Made by a program: the position numbers and the translations under genes. DNA of 64,000 bases, taken from the NCBI RefSeq assembly GCF_001693335.1, contig NZ_CP016503.1, positions 1,302,001 to 1,366,000 on the forward strand, given 5' to 3'. Every line of letters starts with the position of its first letter. Within the stretch, counting starts at the first letter, position 1. The notes under the pieces are model-generated. The model worked only from the letters and a program-made list of their open reading frames with translations. It ran no database searches and was not told the origin of the DNA. Below are positions 26,723-35,825 of this stretch, one piece after another. Source of the DNA: Helicobacter enhydrae. Its GTDB lineage: Bacteria; Campylobacterota; Campylobacteria; Campylobacterales; Helicobacteraceae.

Positions 26723-27093
26723 TTGTTCCTCCTTTCGCTGTTAATGAGCTGTTCGATTTGCCTGTCTTTTTCGGGGTTTTGACTGATGAGTTTTTCTTTG
26801 AGTGCGTTGCTTTCCTCCTCTTGTAGCCACTTGGATGCAAAAATATCTTCAATCATTTTGAGCCACAAGTCTTCATCGCAAGAACTTGAGCTGATGTAAT
26901 GTGTCTGAAAGGTTTTGAGTGCAGAGGCAAAGGTTTTTTGGGATTTGCGGATGTCTTTTAGAAGTCGTTTGGGTGTTTTGATTTTTGGAGGTCTTTTTTT
27001 TAGTTCAGGTGTGATGAGATACCCAATCAACAAGATGGGTATCGCACAAATTGCAAGGGCGAGATAGAGTGTGATAAAAAATGAAAGATTCAT
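26719..27093 (-). CDS. Small membrane-anchored protein of unknown function
   Basis: The 124-residue product has one N-terminal hydrophobic segment (residues 5-28) and a lysine-rich stretch after it (ELKKRPPKIKTPKRLLKD), so the bulk probably stays in the cytoplasm. The rest is helical and charged. No family is recognised. It overlaps the galU stop and the copA start by four bases each, so it is translated within that operon. As I recall, a small hypothetical gene also follows galU in H. pylori. No strong ribosome site precedes its ATG; translational coupling to galU is likely. Confidence 0.75.
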   Translation of the reverse strand: MNLSFFITLYLALAICAIPILLIGYLITPELKKRPPKIKTPKRLLKDIRKSQKTFASALKTFQTHYISSSSCDEDLWLKMIEDIFASKWLQEEESNALKEKLISQNPEKDRQIEQLINSERRNK

Positions 27094-27905
27094 TGCATAT
27101 TCTTATAAAACGCATTGGTGGCTTGGATGAAGCCCTCTACACTGCCACAATCATATCTTATCCCCTCAAATTCATAAGCAATCACTTTGCCTTGTTGTGC
27201 CAAAACCTGTAATGCATCAGTGATTTGAATCTCCCCTTTTTTGCCCGGTTGTGTTTGTTTGAGAATGTCAAAAATTTCAGGGATGAGGATATAACGCCCA
27301 ATGATTGCTAGGTTGCTTGGAGCCTCCTCTGGCGAGGGTTTTTCAATCATTTTTCTAACTTGAAAAACTCCTTTTTCAATCTCTTCGCCCTCAATGATTC
27401 CATATTTGTCTATTTGGGTGCGATCTACTCTCTCGATTGCCACGATAGCACATTGGTATTTTTCATAGACTTCAATCATCTGTGCTAGGACGCTTTTTGT
27501 GCTTGAGCAAAGATCATCAGCCAAAATCACGCCAAAAGCCTCATTGCCAATGAGTGTCTCTCCTGTGAGGATTGCGTGTCCCAAACCTTTCATTTCGTTT
27601 TGTCTTGTATAAGAAAAAGAGCAATTCTGCATAATTTTGCGAATACCCAAAAGATAATTCTCTTTATCTGTCCCCTTGATATTGTCTTCAAGCTCATAGC
27701 TAATGTCAAAATGATCTTCAATATTGCGTTTGTTGCGTCCGGTGATGATGGCGATTTGGTTGCACCCTGCTTGCAAGGCTTCTTCGACTCCATATTGAAT
27801 CAATGGTTTATTGACAATGGGGAGCATTTCTTTTGGCATTGCTTTGGTTGCGGGAAGGAAGCGTGTGCCATATCCTGCGGCGGGGAATAAACATTTCTTT
27901 ATCAT
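27090..27905 (-). CDS. galU: UTP-glucose-1-phosphate uridylyltransferase
   Basis: GalU makes UDP-glucose, a donor for lipooligosaccharide core synthesis. The nucleotide-binding loop GYGTRFLPATKAMPKEMLP is at residues 12-30. Further GalU marks are KPLIQYGVEEAL near 38, GLGHAILTGE near 105, ILADDL near 127 with its metal aspartate, and IEKPSPEEAPSNLAIIGRYIL near 190. Length 271 is typical. AAGGAG overlaps the slt stop region, just before the ATG. It sits within slt-galU-small gene-copA-copP, where the mix of envelope and copper genes looks like convenience rather than function. Confidence 0.95.
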   Translation of the reverse strand: MIKKCLFPAAGYGTRFLPATKAMPKEMLPIVNKPLIQYGVEEALQAGCNQIAIITGRNKRNIEDHFDISYELEDNIKGTDKENYLLGIRKIMQNCSFSYTRQNEMKGLGHAILTGETLIGNEAFGVILADDLCSSTKSVLAQMIEVYEKYQCAIVAIERVDRTQIDKYGIIEGEEIEKGVFQVRKMIEKPSPEEAPSNLAIIGRYILIPEIFDILKQTQPGKKGEIQITDALQVLAQQGKVIAYEFEGIRYDCGSVEGFIQATNAFYKNMQ

Positions 27906-27914
27906 TGTTTCTCC

Positions 27915-29540
27915 TTAGTTGATAAGAGTTTGTTGCAAAAATTTTTCAACATTGATGCTCTTGCCCAAAAGTTGTTGGTAGATTATATAGTTTGCCAAAA
28001 CAATTTGCCCATAATTTTTTGATTCTTCATAGGGGATGAGCTCTAGACTGAGCCAAGGCTCATAAGCACGATTTTTGACAAATAGCTCTTTTTTTGCAAG
28101 GGTTCTACGCCAAAAGCCCGGTCCGCCATTGTAAGCATAAGCGACAAATAATGGATGCTTGAATTCCTCTTCAAGTTCTTTGAGATAATATCTCCCAAAC
28201 TCTAGGGCAATATGTGGTTTGAACATATCATCCAAAGTGATATTTTTCTTCCCCATTGTTTTGGCAAAGGGTGCGACATTGAAAGGCATAATCTGCATCA
28301 TTCCCAAAGCATACGAGCTAGAAACAAGAGCAGGGAGGAAGTTGCTCTCTTGTTTTGCAATCGCATAGGTGAGGGCTTTTTGATGATTGTTTTCCCAAGT
28401 CAAAGCATTGGAATAGGGCATCAAGAAATAATTGCCTTTGTATTGTTTGATACGATTGAGGAGATAGGCATAATGAGGCTCTGTCATCGTGAAAGCAAGG
28501 CGTTGATCGAGAGTTTTTTTGAATTCTTCTTTGGTTTGAATCTTGATCAGAGAGTCTTTGAGGTTTTGCCACTCAAAAGGATTGGAGATGTTGAAATTTA
28601 TGTTTTCCTGTGTCAAGCCATCGATTTTGGATATGAGGTTGTAGCTTGGTTTGGTTTGCAAAGTCTGATTGGCATAAATGCTATAGAGATTGGCATCTGG
28701 GCTTTTGGCAAGTTGATTCAAAAAAGATTGATCGTGGGTGAGTTGATATTGCCAAAAAAGCACCTTGTCCTTTTGGGCTTGATATTTGGCATAAGTCAAG
28801 GCTTGTGCGAGGTATTGCTGGGCAATTTTGGGTTGCTTGTTTTTGGCGTGAGAGATGCCTAGTAGCAATAGCAGTCCTGCGTCTTGAGTGTTGATTTGTG
28901 CTTCCAAAATGGATTTTTGGAAATGATGAAATTGTTGGGAGAGTAGAATGTATTGGAGCATTTTGTTGAATATCGGAGCATCTTGTTGGCTTAGTGTGCC
29001 TAGTGCTTGAGGATCAATGCGATGATTGAATGTTTTGATTCTTTCTTTGAGATTTAATCCATAAAAAATCTCACCAAAAATTTGAGCGTTTTTGTTTTGC
29101 AAAATGCTATCTAAAATCGCATTGGATCTCAAAATCTCCACTTCTTTGGCTAGGAGAGGATTGGAGGATTGGAGTTTTTTGATCATCTCTTGAGCTTGTG
29201 CTTGGGTGATAGATGAGACAGAAGAGAGCTTCAAGCCATAGGTGATACATTGATCATCTTGCTTGACAAGTTCTTCTATAGAGAGATTTTTGCACGCCAA
29301 ATCTCTTGGAAGTGTATGGACATAGCCTTTTTGATTCATTGATTTTTCAATCTTTGCGTTTTTTTTATAGACCAAATCATAGGCTTGGAGTGCTTCTTGT
29401 GCAGTGGTGTTCTGTTGATCTAGGAATCTTAGAATATAGAAATCTCTTGCAAACCCTTTGGGTTGTTTTTGGAGAAAATCCAATGTAATTTCGGTGGCAC
29501 CTAAGGAAATGCAACACAATAAAAAACAAAAGCGTGCCAT
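27915..29540 (-). CDS. slt: Soluble lytic murein transglycosylase
   Basis: A secreted muramidase that cleaves peptidoglycan to 1,6-anhydromuropeptides. A signal peptide (MARFCFLLCCISLGATEI) is followed by a long helical, TPR-like region and then the catalytic SLT domain. The catalytic glutamate is in AIAKQESNFLP near residue 397, with SSYALGMMQIMPFNV and AYNGGPGFWRR as the other family motifs. Length 541 fits Helicobacter Slt. AGGAG precedes the ATG. It is the first gene of the run that includes galU and copA. Confidence 0.93.
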   Translation of the reverse strand: MARFCFLLCCISLGATEITLDFLQKQPKGFARDFYILRFLDQQNTTAQEALQAYDLVYKKNAKIEKSMNQKGYVHTLPRDLACKNLSIEELVKQDDQCITYGLKLSSVSSITQAQAQEMIKKLQSSNPLLAKEVEILRSNAILDSILQNKNAQIFGEIFYGLNLKERIKTFNHRIDPQALGTLSQQDAPIFNKMLQYILLSQQFHHFQKSILEAQINTQDAGLLLLLGISHAKNKQPKIAQQYLAQALTYAKYQAQKDKVLFWQYQLTHDQSFLNQLAKSPDANLYSIYANQTLQTKPSYNLISKIDGLTQENINFNISNPFEWQNLKDSLIKIQTKEEFKKTLDQRLAFTMTEPHYAYLLNRIKQYKGNYFLMPYSNALTWENNHQKALTYAIAKQESNFLPALVSSSYALGMMQIMPFNVAPFAKTMGKKNITLDDMFKPHIALEFGRYYLKELEEEFKHPLFVAYAYNGGPGFWRRTLAKKELFVKNRAYEPWLSLELIPYEESKNYGQIVLANYIIYQQLLGKSINVEKFLQQTLIN

Positions 29541-29561
29541 CGTTGCTCCTCTAGTGTGGGA

Positions 29562-30017
29562 TCAGTAGTTTTTGGATAGCGTCATACTTTGCTGGTATGA
29601 TGTTTGAGTAGAAGGTATATCATCTATTTGCATTAAATCCATTAACCAATCTAAAAATTCTGCAATCTCTTCGCGTTTTTGGGATAAAAACTTATTGAGT
29701 GTCGCAGGGTGATTGTTTGTCAAAGTGTCAGCAATGCATCGTATAGCAATTTGTCTGCTTTGAGAAGAGAGACACACTTGGATATCTTGATCAAAGATCG
29801 CAGTCCCCATAAAAGTGGCATTGCAGATTAACTCAAGCATTGCTTGGCTATCCTCCCCAAGTGATAGGCATTTTTTGAGTGTCAAATCTATGACTTGCAA
29901 TGCTCCGATTGCCTCATTGATATTGTGGGTATTGCGTATAAAATCTTGATTGATTTGCTCTGTGGCTTCAAGGCTTCCAAGATGTTTCTGAAAGATTGAG
30001 ATCGATGTCTTTTCCAT
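29562..30017 (-). CDS. Flagellin-related helical protein, candidate FliS cochaperone
   Basis: The protein is wholly helical in character. The stretch NINEAIGALQVIDLTLKKC resembles the flagellin N-terminal D1 helix (compare the usual IGALQVADKAMDE). It lies beside csd4, as HP1076 lies beside HP1075 in H. pylori; HP1076 is a FliS-binding cochaperone whose fold resembles flagellin and hook-associated proteins. The same role is inferred. The ATG at 30017, with GGAG eight bases upstream, gives 151 residues. An in-frame TTG at 30056 would add 13 residues (MRDSLNRLFGVHR), and its length would be closer to HP1076. Identity rests mainly on position and helix pattern. Confidence 0.62.
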   Translation of the reverse strand: MEKTSISIFQKHLGSLEATEQINQDFIRNTHNINEAIGALQVIDLTLKKCLSLGEDSQAMLELICNATFMGTAIFDQDIQVCLSSQSRQIAIRCIADTLTNNHPATLNKFLSQKREEIAEFLDWLMDLMQIDDIPSTQTSYQQSMTLSKNY

Positions 30018-30107
30018 TCTATGCACTCCAAATAATCTATTTAATGAGTCACGCAAAGCATTTTTTGTTCCAATATTGATATGAGAGTGGTTTTGATGAT
30101 TTTAAGC

Positions 30108-30113
30108 TAAAAT
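30108..30113 (+). promoter_or_regulatory. Candidate csd4 promoter
   Basis: TAAAAT lies about 31 bases before the GTG start in the divergent gap between csd4 and the cochaperone candidate. Confidence 0.35.
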
Positions 30114-30144
30114 TGTCATAAATTTGTAGAAGCAGGGGATCGAT

Positions 30145-31443
30145 GTGAGAGTGTATTTGATGATTCTTTTGATGTGTGGGTTGAGCTTTGGTTTTGATTT
30201 GATTGAAATGTCTGCACCCAAGCAAACTCAGCCCAAAGTGTTGATTATCGGAGGGATACAGGGCGATGAACCGGGGGGATTTAATGCGATCAATTTGTTT
30301 TTGCAACATTATCAGATTTTGGAGGGTGCAGTGCTTGCAATCCCCAATCTCAATCACTTCAGCATTATGCGTAATCATCGCGGGATTTATGGAGATATGA
30401 ATCGTAAATTTAGCACCCTAAGCCCCAAGGATGAGGAATATCAAATCGTAGAGAGGGTCAAAAACATCATTGTGCGTGATGATGTGGATTTTGTTTTTCA
30501 TCTGCACGATGGAAGTGGGTTTTATCGCAAAGAATATATTGACAAAGAGTTTAATCCCAACAAGTGGGGCAATTGTTCTATCATTGATCAAGAGGTGGTG
30601 GATGGAATCAAATATGGAGATTTGCTGAAAGTTTCTAACGCCGTGGTGGCAAACATCAATCAGGGGCTTCTGAAGGCAGAGCATCGCTATCATATCCACA
30701 ACACACACACTGCAAAAGGCGACAGAGAGATGGAGAAGGCTTTGACTTATTTTGCAGTGCGTCACAACAAACCTGCGGTGGCAAACGAGGCGAGTAAAAA
30801 TTTGCCAGTAAAAGAACGCGTTTATTATCATCTGTTGGCTATTGAGGGGATGCTTCAGGCTATAGGGGTGCGTTATCAGAGGGATTTTGATTTGACACCC
30901 AATGCAATCGATCGTTTGATCAATGATCGAAAATCTTGGGTCAAAATTACGCCATTGATTGAACTTCCATTGTTTGATCTCCAAAAAAATCTGACTTTTT
31001 TCCCTTTTCCTAGTGGCGTGAAGCCTGATGGATTGAAGCTAGATTCCAATCAATATATCACAGGGCTTGTATCCAAAGAAAAAAACATCGTTCTAAAATA
31101 TGGCAATCGCGTAATGACAACACTTACACCGCTGTATTTGAAGTTTGCTACAGAGGTCAGTCAATTTGAATTTGAGATTGACGGGGTGAAACAGCAGGTC
31201 AAGGCGGGAAGCATTGTAAAAGCACGCAAGTTTTTCAAGGTTGAAGAGGATTCATTGAGAGCTCAGCAACGCGTCAATATCATTGGCTATCAAGGGGTAA
31301 GACGCAATGAAGCGGGGGAGAGGGTGGGACTAAACAAACTTATCAAGCGTTATGCGATTGACAAACAGGGGAAAAAGTATCGTGTAGAGTTTTATGAAGG
31401 AGATGTGTTTCTAGGGATGGTGGTTGTTGATTTTGGATTGTAG
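30145..31443 (+). CDS. csd4: Peptidoglycan DL-carboxypeptidase, M99 family (Csd4/Pgp1)
   Basis: The enzyme trims tripeptide stems to dipeptides in the periplasm and is needed for helical cell shape. A signal peptide (residues 1-17) precedes the zinc site: Gln39 and Glu42 in GGIQGDEPGG, and a histidine in FHLHDGSGFY near residue 121. The Q/E spacing equals that of H. pylori Csd4, where glutamine is an unusual zinc ligand. The catalytic glutamate is likely in NKPAVANEASKNLP near 215. C-terminal beta domains follow. Length 432 is close to the 438 I recall. The start is GTG; the adjacent ATG is followed by a stop. Confidence 0.92.
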   Translation: MRVYLMILLMCGLSFGFDLIEMSAPKQTQPKVLIIGGIQGDEPGGFNAINLFLQHYQILEGAVLAIPNLNHFSIMRNHRGIYGDMNRKFSTLSPKDEEYQIVERVKNIIVRDDVDFVFHLHDGSGFYRKEYIDKEFNPNKWGNCSIIDQEVVDGIKYGDLLKVSNAVVANINQGLLKAEHRYHIHNTHTAKGDREMEKALTYFAVRHNKPAVANEASKNLPVKERVYYHLLAIEGMLQAIGVRYQRDFDLTPNAIDRLINDRKSWVKITPLIELPLFDLQKNLTFFPFPSGVKPDGLKLDSNQYITGLVSKEKNIVLKYGNRVMTTLTPLYLKFATEVSQFEFEIDGVKQQVKAGSIVKARKFFKVEEDSLRAQQRVNIIGYQGVRRNEAGERVGLNKLIKRYAIDKQGKKYRVEFYEGDVFLGMVVVDFGL

Positions 31444-31490
31444 AAATTATAGGGTGCGATCCCTCTGCAACCCCACTCAAACTCAATAGG

Positions 31491-32159
31491 TTATTTTTTG
31501 GGATAGCAGAAACGATAGCCTCTGCGTCGCACTGTCTCAATCGTTGTGATTTCTAGAGGCTTGTCCATTTTTTGACGGATTTGATTGATTGCCACCTCAA
31601 TCACATTGGGTGTCACAAGCTCTGGTTCTTCCCAAATTGCATCTAGGAGTTGCTCTTTAGAAACGATTTGATCTTGATGTCTAGCAAGGTGAGTGAGGAC
31701 TTCAAAGGGTTTGCCTTTCACTTCGATTTCTTTGCCTTTGTATGAGATGCGTTCTTCGTCGGGATTGATGATGATGTCTCCGATATTGATTGTATTGGAT
31801 CCCCAAAACTTCAATCTTGCCCCAATTCTTGCGAGGAGTATCTCATAATCAACGGGTTTGACAATAAAATCATCAGCACCATATTTAAAGGCTTCAAGCT
31901 CAAATTCTTTTTTGTGTTTGGAGGAGAGAATCACGATTTGAGCTTTGGGCATTTTTGATTTGATGTTTGTCATAAAATCTGTCACGACGCCATCGGTAAG
32001 AAGATAGTTGATGATAATCAAATCATAATTTCTGATTTCACAAAAATACTCCCCATCTTTGAGGCTTTCGGCGATGTCTGTTTGATACCCATATTCGCCC
32101 AAGAGCTCATTAAGTGTTTTGTTGAGTGTTGGCTCATCTTCTACAATTAAGATTCTCAT
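31491..32159 (-). CDS. hsrA: Orphan homeostatic response regulator HsrA (HP1043 type)
   Basis: A 222-residue OmpR-type regulator. The C-terminal winged helix (residues about 125-222, including KPFEVLTHLARHQDQIVSK and VRRRGYRFCYPK) is nearly the same as the essential H. pylori HsrA, by memory. The receiver keeps the N-terminal EDE pocket, but the phosphoacceptor strand reads DLIIINYLLTDG, with Asn where Asp is expected. It should therefore act without phosphorylation. No histidine kinase gene is adjacent, as expected for an orphan. GAGGG precedes the ATG. It is convergent with csd4 across 47 bases. Confidence 0.92.
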   Translation of the reverse strand: MRILIVEDEPTLNKTLNELLGEYGYQTDIAESLKDGEYFCEIRNYDLIIINYLLTDGVVTDFMTNIKSKMPKAQIVILSSKHKKEFELEAFKYGADDFIVKPVDYEILLARIGARLKFWGSNTINIGDIIINPDEERISYKGKEIEVKGKPFEVLTHLARHQDQIVSKEQLLDAIWEEPELVTPNVIEVAINQIRQKMDKPLEITTIETVRRRGYRFCYPKK

Positions 32160-32206
32160 ATCTTATTCCCTCGCCTTTTTATTGTTGGATTAAAATTATT
32201 TTAAAG

Positions 32207-32212
32207 ATTATA
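32207..32212 (-). promoter_or_regulatory. Candidate hsrA promoter
   Basis: TATAAT on the minus strand lies about 48 bases before the hsrA ATG in an AT-rich gap after flgL. Confidence 0.45.
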
Positions 32213-32236
32213 ACACAACAAAAGAGTGTTTAATTT

Positions 32237-34756
32237 TTAAACATAATCCAAGATTGTCATTTTGTTGATTTTACCTGCAGAGCTAAGTGCAGCATCGTAA
32301 TTGGTGCTAAGTGTTTGAAACTTGTTGTAAGTTTCGGCAATATCTGCTCCCATATTCTCTCCCTTAAGATTTTGGATCTGTGTTTTGAGGGCTTGATTTT
32401 TTTCGATTGAGTTTTCCAAATTCCTGCCATACGCACCATTGAGTGCAGTCACTTTTTCAATATGATCGGTGAGTTGTGTGATGATGTCAAGACTATTTTG
32501 AATCCCGATGTTACGCATTCCGTCATTGTAGGACAATGGAAACTCATCTGGACGATAAATACCATCTTGCACGGCTGAGATAGCGGTATCCAAAGCACCA
32601 AAAAAATCAAAAAACGAATTCTTGACCGTCAGAGCATTGTTGCTATGGAGTCTCAACCCTGACATCGTGTCTTGTATGGTGGGGGCAGAAAAATCCAAGT
32701 CGTTTTGATTGCTAAAAGAAAAGTCCATCTTTGTGACAGAATGAACACGATCGGTAATCTGCATTTGCCCCTTTTGATTGAGGGAGATTTCTGTTCTGCT
32801 TTGTGCTTGGATGATGGTTTTTTCATAGAGTTCTTTGAGTTCTATTGTGAAATTTTGTGGAATGCTAGAGAGTGCTTTGTAAGTTTTGTCTTCTTGATTG
32901 GAATAATTCAAAGCAAGACTAAAAGCTCCCATAAGTTGCCTGTATGTAATATTTTGCGTTGGTGTGATACTACTTGCACCTTTTTCATTGAGATCAACAA
33001 TGGGGATCCTATATGGCTCTTCATTTGACTGCAAAGAAGGCAGAATCAAAAACCCTCCATTTTCTTCAAAGCTGAGTTGAGCTTGGATTGGTTGTCCATT
33101 GTGATCTTTGATATTGAGTGTATAAACTTGCCCAACGAGATCTCCTGCCACTTCAGATAGCTTTGTAGTGTCTTTGGCATATCCAGAATTGTCAAGCAAA
33201 ATTTGTGAAATATTTGAAACAAGCTTTGAGCTGTTTTTTTCAAAAAACACATCATCGTGTGCGAGTTGATAGTTTGTGGGGATTCCTGCCACCGGTTGTT
33301 TTTGATGATCTAGAGCAGTGATTTTCAAAGTGAGTGGAGTTTTTTCGCCATTTTTTTGAGCATCCAAATCGATCACAAAGATTTTGCCTTCTGCGATTTC
33401 AACTTCCACATTTTTCCCATTTTGCTGATAAAGTCCTTTGATTTTTTTTGCCAACTCTCCAAATGTGGTGCCATCTTTTGGGATTTCAAGGGTGATATTT
33501 TCTTGTGTTTCCTGATCTGTTGAGGCACTTGGTCCAATATCTATCAACAGGCTTTGGGCTAATGGGCTTAGAGTGTCTTGCAATGGAGTGTTGAGATTTG
33601 CCAAAGTGTTTTCTTTGAGCGAGATAAAAGTCGTTGGTGTGCCAATGATGAAGGGTTTGAAATCATCGTTTTGTTGCGTAATAGAATCAAGCATTTGGCT
33701 AGAAATGTATGGGCTTTTTTGAAAACTCATCACTTTTGCCCCTGAGCTTCCAAGTTCCTTGAGATTTTCAACATTGGCATTGCTTGCAACAAGGTTGAAA
33801 TCAAGATGTGGGCTACCGGGCACTAGGGATTTGATTTCGATTTCGCCCCAAGCGTTGAGTTGCACATCAACGGTTTTGGAGAGATGGTTGTTGCCATATT
33901 CTTGCCCAATTTTTCTGAGCAAATCCTCTACTTTTGTGGCGTATTCGACATTGTCGTATTTTTGCTCAAATTCAAATTTGCTTTTGAAGTGTGTCCCATC
34001 AGGTCGTGTGCCTTGCAGATAGAAATAAATTGGTGCATCATTGCTTGGATCATCGTCATTATCTCCAAACAAATCGCGAATCGTGTCATCTGCTTTGATA
34101 AAAACTTCTTGAGGTGGAGCGTCTTTTTCAAGTTTGCTCATTATCGAAGGCTGGAGTTTTGTCAGATTGTAATGTTTGATATTGCTTGTGATAGATCGAT
34201 TTTGGCTTGTGCTTTTCCCCAAAAACAATTCTTGCCCCGTGATATTGTATGGCACACGCACATTTGAGCCGATCAGTGCTTCAAGCTTTTCGTTATTGCC
34301 ATTGTAATTACCATTTGGAGAGATGGGAGGGGTTTTGATTTTGGTCCCACTAAAAAGATAATCCCCTGCGATTGAGGTGTTGGCGATATTGATCATATGG
34401 TCTTTGAGAGAGCGTAAATCATTGGCGATAGCGATTCTTGATGTTTGGGATTGCGGTTGATTGGCAACTTGAAGGAGTTTGGTGTTGAATTGCATCAAAG
34501 ATGAATTCAGTTCTGAAAGGGCTTTGTCTGTATTGAGCGTAGAGTTGTAGGCATTTTGTGCTATATCGATACCTTGACTTAGGGTGTTTTCTTGATAGCC
34601 AAGTTGTAGATCTCTGTTGTAAATACTGCTGTTTTCGTAGCTATGCTGAATCTTTTTGCCAGAAGCAAGTTTGGCATTAAGCTCATTGAGCTCTCCCTGT
34701 AGATTGCGTTGTGTTTTGTGCATTTGGTTGTATTTTCCACCAAAAGTTACTCTCAT
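32237..34756 (-). CDS. flgL: Flagellar hook-filament junction protein FlgL
   Basis: An 839-residue flagellin-family protein that joins hook to filament. The N-terminal helix (MRVTFGGKYNQMHKTQRNLQ, then ELNAKLASGKKIQHSYENSS) and the C-terminal helix (YNKFQTLSTNYDAALSSAGKI, final MTILDYV) match FlgL/flagellin D0-D1. The long middle of about 600 residues is the surface domain, which makes epsilon-type FlgL far longer than the 317 residues of E. coli. It stands before rplU-rpmA in opposite orientation, as in H. pylori. AGAAGG precedes the ATG. I could not recognise a clear sigma-28 or sigma-54 promoter upstream. Confidence 0.93.
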   Translation of the reverse strand: MRVTFGGKYNQMHKTQRNLQGELNELNAKLASGKKIQHSYENSSIYNRDLQLGYQENTLSQGIDIAQNAYNSTLNTDKALSELNSSLMQFNTKLLQVANQPQSQTSRIAIANDLRSLKDHMINIANTSIAGDYLFSGTKIKTPPISPNGNYNGNNEKLEALIGSNVRVPYNITGQELFLGKSTSQNRSITSNIKHYNLTKLQPSIMSKLEKDAPPQEVFIKADDTIRDLFGDNDDDPSNDAPIYFYLQGTRPDGTHFKSKFEFEQKYDNVEYATKVEDLLRKIGQEYGNNHLSKTVDVQLNAWGEIEIKSLVPGSPHLDFNLVASNANVENLKELGSSGAKVMSFQKSPYISSQMLDSITQQNDDFKPFIIGTPTTFISLKENTLANLNTPLQDTLSPLAQSLLIDIGPSASTDQETQENITLEIPKDGTTFGELAKKIKGLYQQNGKNVEVEIAEGKIFVIDLDAQKNGEKTPLTLKITALDHQKQPVAGIPTNYQLAHDDVFFEKNSSKLVSNISQILLDNSGYAKDTTKLSEVAGDLVGQVYTLNIKDHNGQPIQAQLSFEENGGFLILPSLQSNEEPYRIPIVDLNEKGASSITPTQNITYRQLMGAFSLALNYSNQEDKTYKALSSIPQNFTIELKELYEKTIIQAQSRTEISLNQKGQMQITDRVHSVTKMDFSFSNQNDLDFSAPTIQDTMSGLRLHSNNALTVKNSFFDFFGALDTAISAVQDGIYRPDEFPLSYNDGMRNIGIQNSLDIITQLTDHIEKVTALNGAYGRNLENSIEKNQALKTQIQNLKGENMGADIAETYNKFQTLSTNYDAALSSAGKINKMTILDYV

Positions 34757-34951
34757 TTTTTACCTTCTATACCCAAATTTATGTGTCATTCCACTTGAGC
34801 GTTTTGATTTGTATCTTTAAGTCAGACAAATCGTCAGCAAAAATAATTCCTAAAATGATTTGATTCTTTTGTTTTGTCGCAAATTTTCGCAAAACTAACA
34901 ATCAAGATGAGAAAATCTCGCTGTTTTTTCACAAAGTTACTGAAAATGTAA

Positions 34952-34957
34952 TAGAAT
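34952..34957 (+). promoter_or_regulatory. Candidate rplU-rpmA promoter
   Basis: TAGAAT lies about 52 bases before rplU. An imperfect inverted repeat (GTTTTG...CAAAAC, about 34870-34895) lies further upstream between the divergent flgL and rplU starts; its role is unknown. Confidence 0.35.
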
Positions 34958-35009
34958 GAGGACTTTTGTTTTTCTGTAAGAACAAAATATTTTACTTTAA
35001 GGATACACG

Positions 35010-35324
35010 ATGTATGCAGTGTTTAAGAATGGAGGCAAGCAATACAAGGTGCAAGAGGGTGATATTGTCCTACTTGATAAAATGAACCTTGAGCCAAAAT
35101 CAAAGTTTGAGTTGCAAGAAGTGTTGGCAATCATTGATGGAGAAAAAAGTCAATTGGGTTCCCCATATATTGCCAATGCAAAAATTGAGGCAGAAGTGAT
35201 TAATGAGGGTAGGGGCAAAAAAGTAATTACTTTTAAGAAAAGAAGACGCAAAGACAGCAAAGTTAAGCGTGGCTTTAGACGCGATTTCACTCGTGTTAGA
35301 ATCTTAAAAATTCTCGGAAAATAA
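35010..35324 (+). CDS. rplU: 50S ribosomal protein L21
   Basis: The 104-residue protein begins [18 protein letters not shown] and ends with the basic [20 protein letters not shown] segment, both typical of L21. It binds 23S rRNA. AAGGA precedes the ATG, and rpmA follows after nine bases in the standard L21-L27 pair. Confidence 0.98.
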   Translation: MYAVFKNGGKQYKVQEGDIVLLDKMNLEPKSKFELQEVLAIIDGEKSQLGSPYIANAKIEAEVINEGRGKKVITFKKRRRKDSKVKRGFRRDFTRVRILKILGK

Positions 35325-35333
35325 GGAGTATTT

Positions 35334-35609
35334 ATGGCTCACAAGAAAGGTCAGGGTAGTACGCAGAATAATAGAGATTCTGCCGGTCGTCGTTTAGGTG
35401 TCAAGAAATTTGGTTCTCAATTTGTGCGTGCAGGAAATATCATCGTGCGTCAAAGAGGGACAAAGTTTCATACGGGCAATAATGTAGGAATTGGCAAAGA
35501 CCATACGATTTATGCCCTCATTGATGGGGTTGTAAAGTTTGAACAAAAGACAAAAGATCGCAAGAAGGTTTCTGTCTATCCCCTTCATCCCAATGCATCG
35601 CATTCCTAA
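35334..35609 (+). CDS. rpmA: 50S ribosomal protein L27
   Basis: A 91-residue L27. [20 protein letters not shown] at the N-terminus reaches toward the peptidyl-transferase centre, and [20 protein letters not shown] is the family signature. There is no N-terminal extension of the kind cleaved in Firmicutes. GGAG precedes the ATG. A perfect palindromic terminator begins inside the last codons. Confidence 0.98.
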   Translation: MAHKKGQGSTQNNRDSAGRRLGVKKFGSQFVRAGNIIVRQRGTKFHTGNNVGIGKDHTIYALIDGVVKFEQKTKDRKKVSVYPLHPNASHS

Positions 35610-35631
35610 ATCCTAGGATTTAGGAATTTTG
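35602..35631 (+). terminator. Rho-independent terminator overlapping the rpmA stop
   Basis: A perfect palindrome (35602-35627, ATTCCTAAATCC with its complement and a CTAG apex) is followed by TTTT. It forms an 11-base stem and includes the rpmA stop codon at 35607-35609. The following 190 bases up to obgE are AT-rich, with no gene recognised. Confidence 0.7.
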
Positions 35632-35825
35632 CAATGCAATGCTTCCTCAATCTGCACAATATTCCTTTGTTTGTCTTGTTTGTATTGAAAATACAAGCGA
35701 TGTTAAGTGTCTAGAAAACTCAATGTTGCCAAATAATTACATCCCAAAGAAAAAGTGCAGAATATATAGAAAATCATTTAAGAATATCTAAATGGTATCA
35801 AGTATAAGATGAAAGAGTATAAGAA

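Noticed and set aside
34757-34900. A sigma-54 or sigma-28 promoter for flgL
   Set aside because: TGGAATGACACA upstream has part of a -24 element, but the -12 GC is missing at the needed spacing; no sigma-28 match was convincing.
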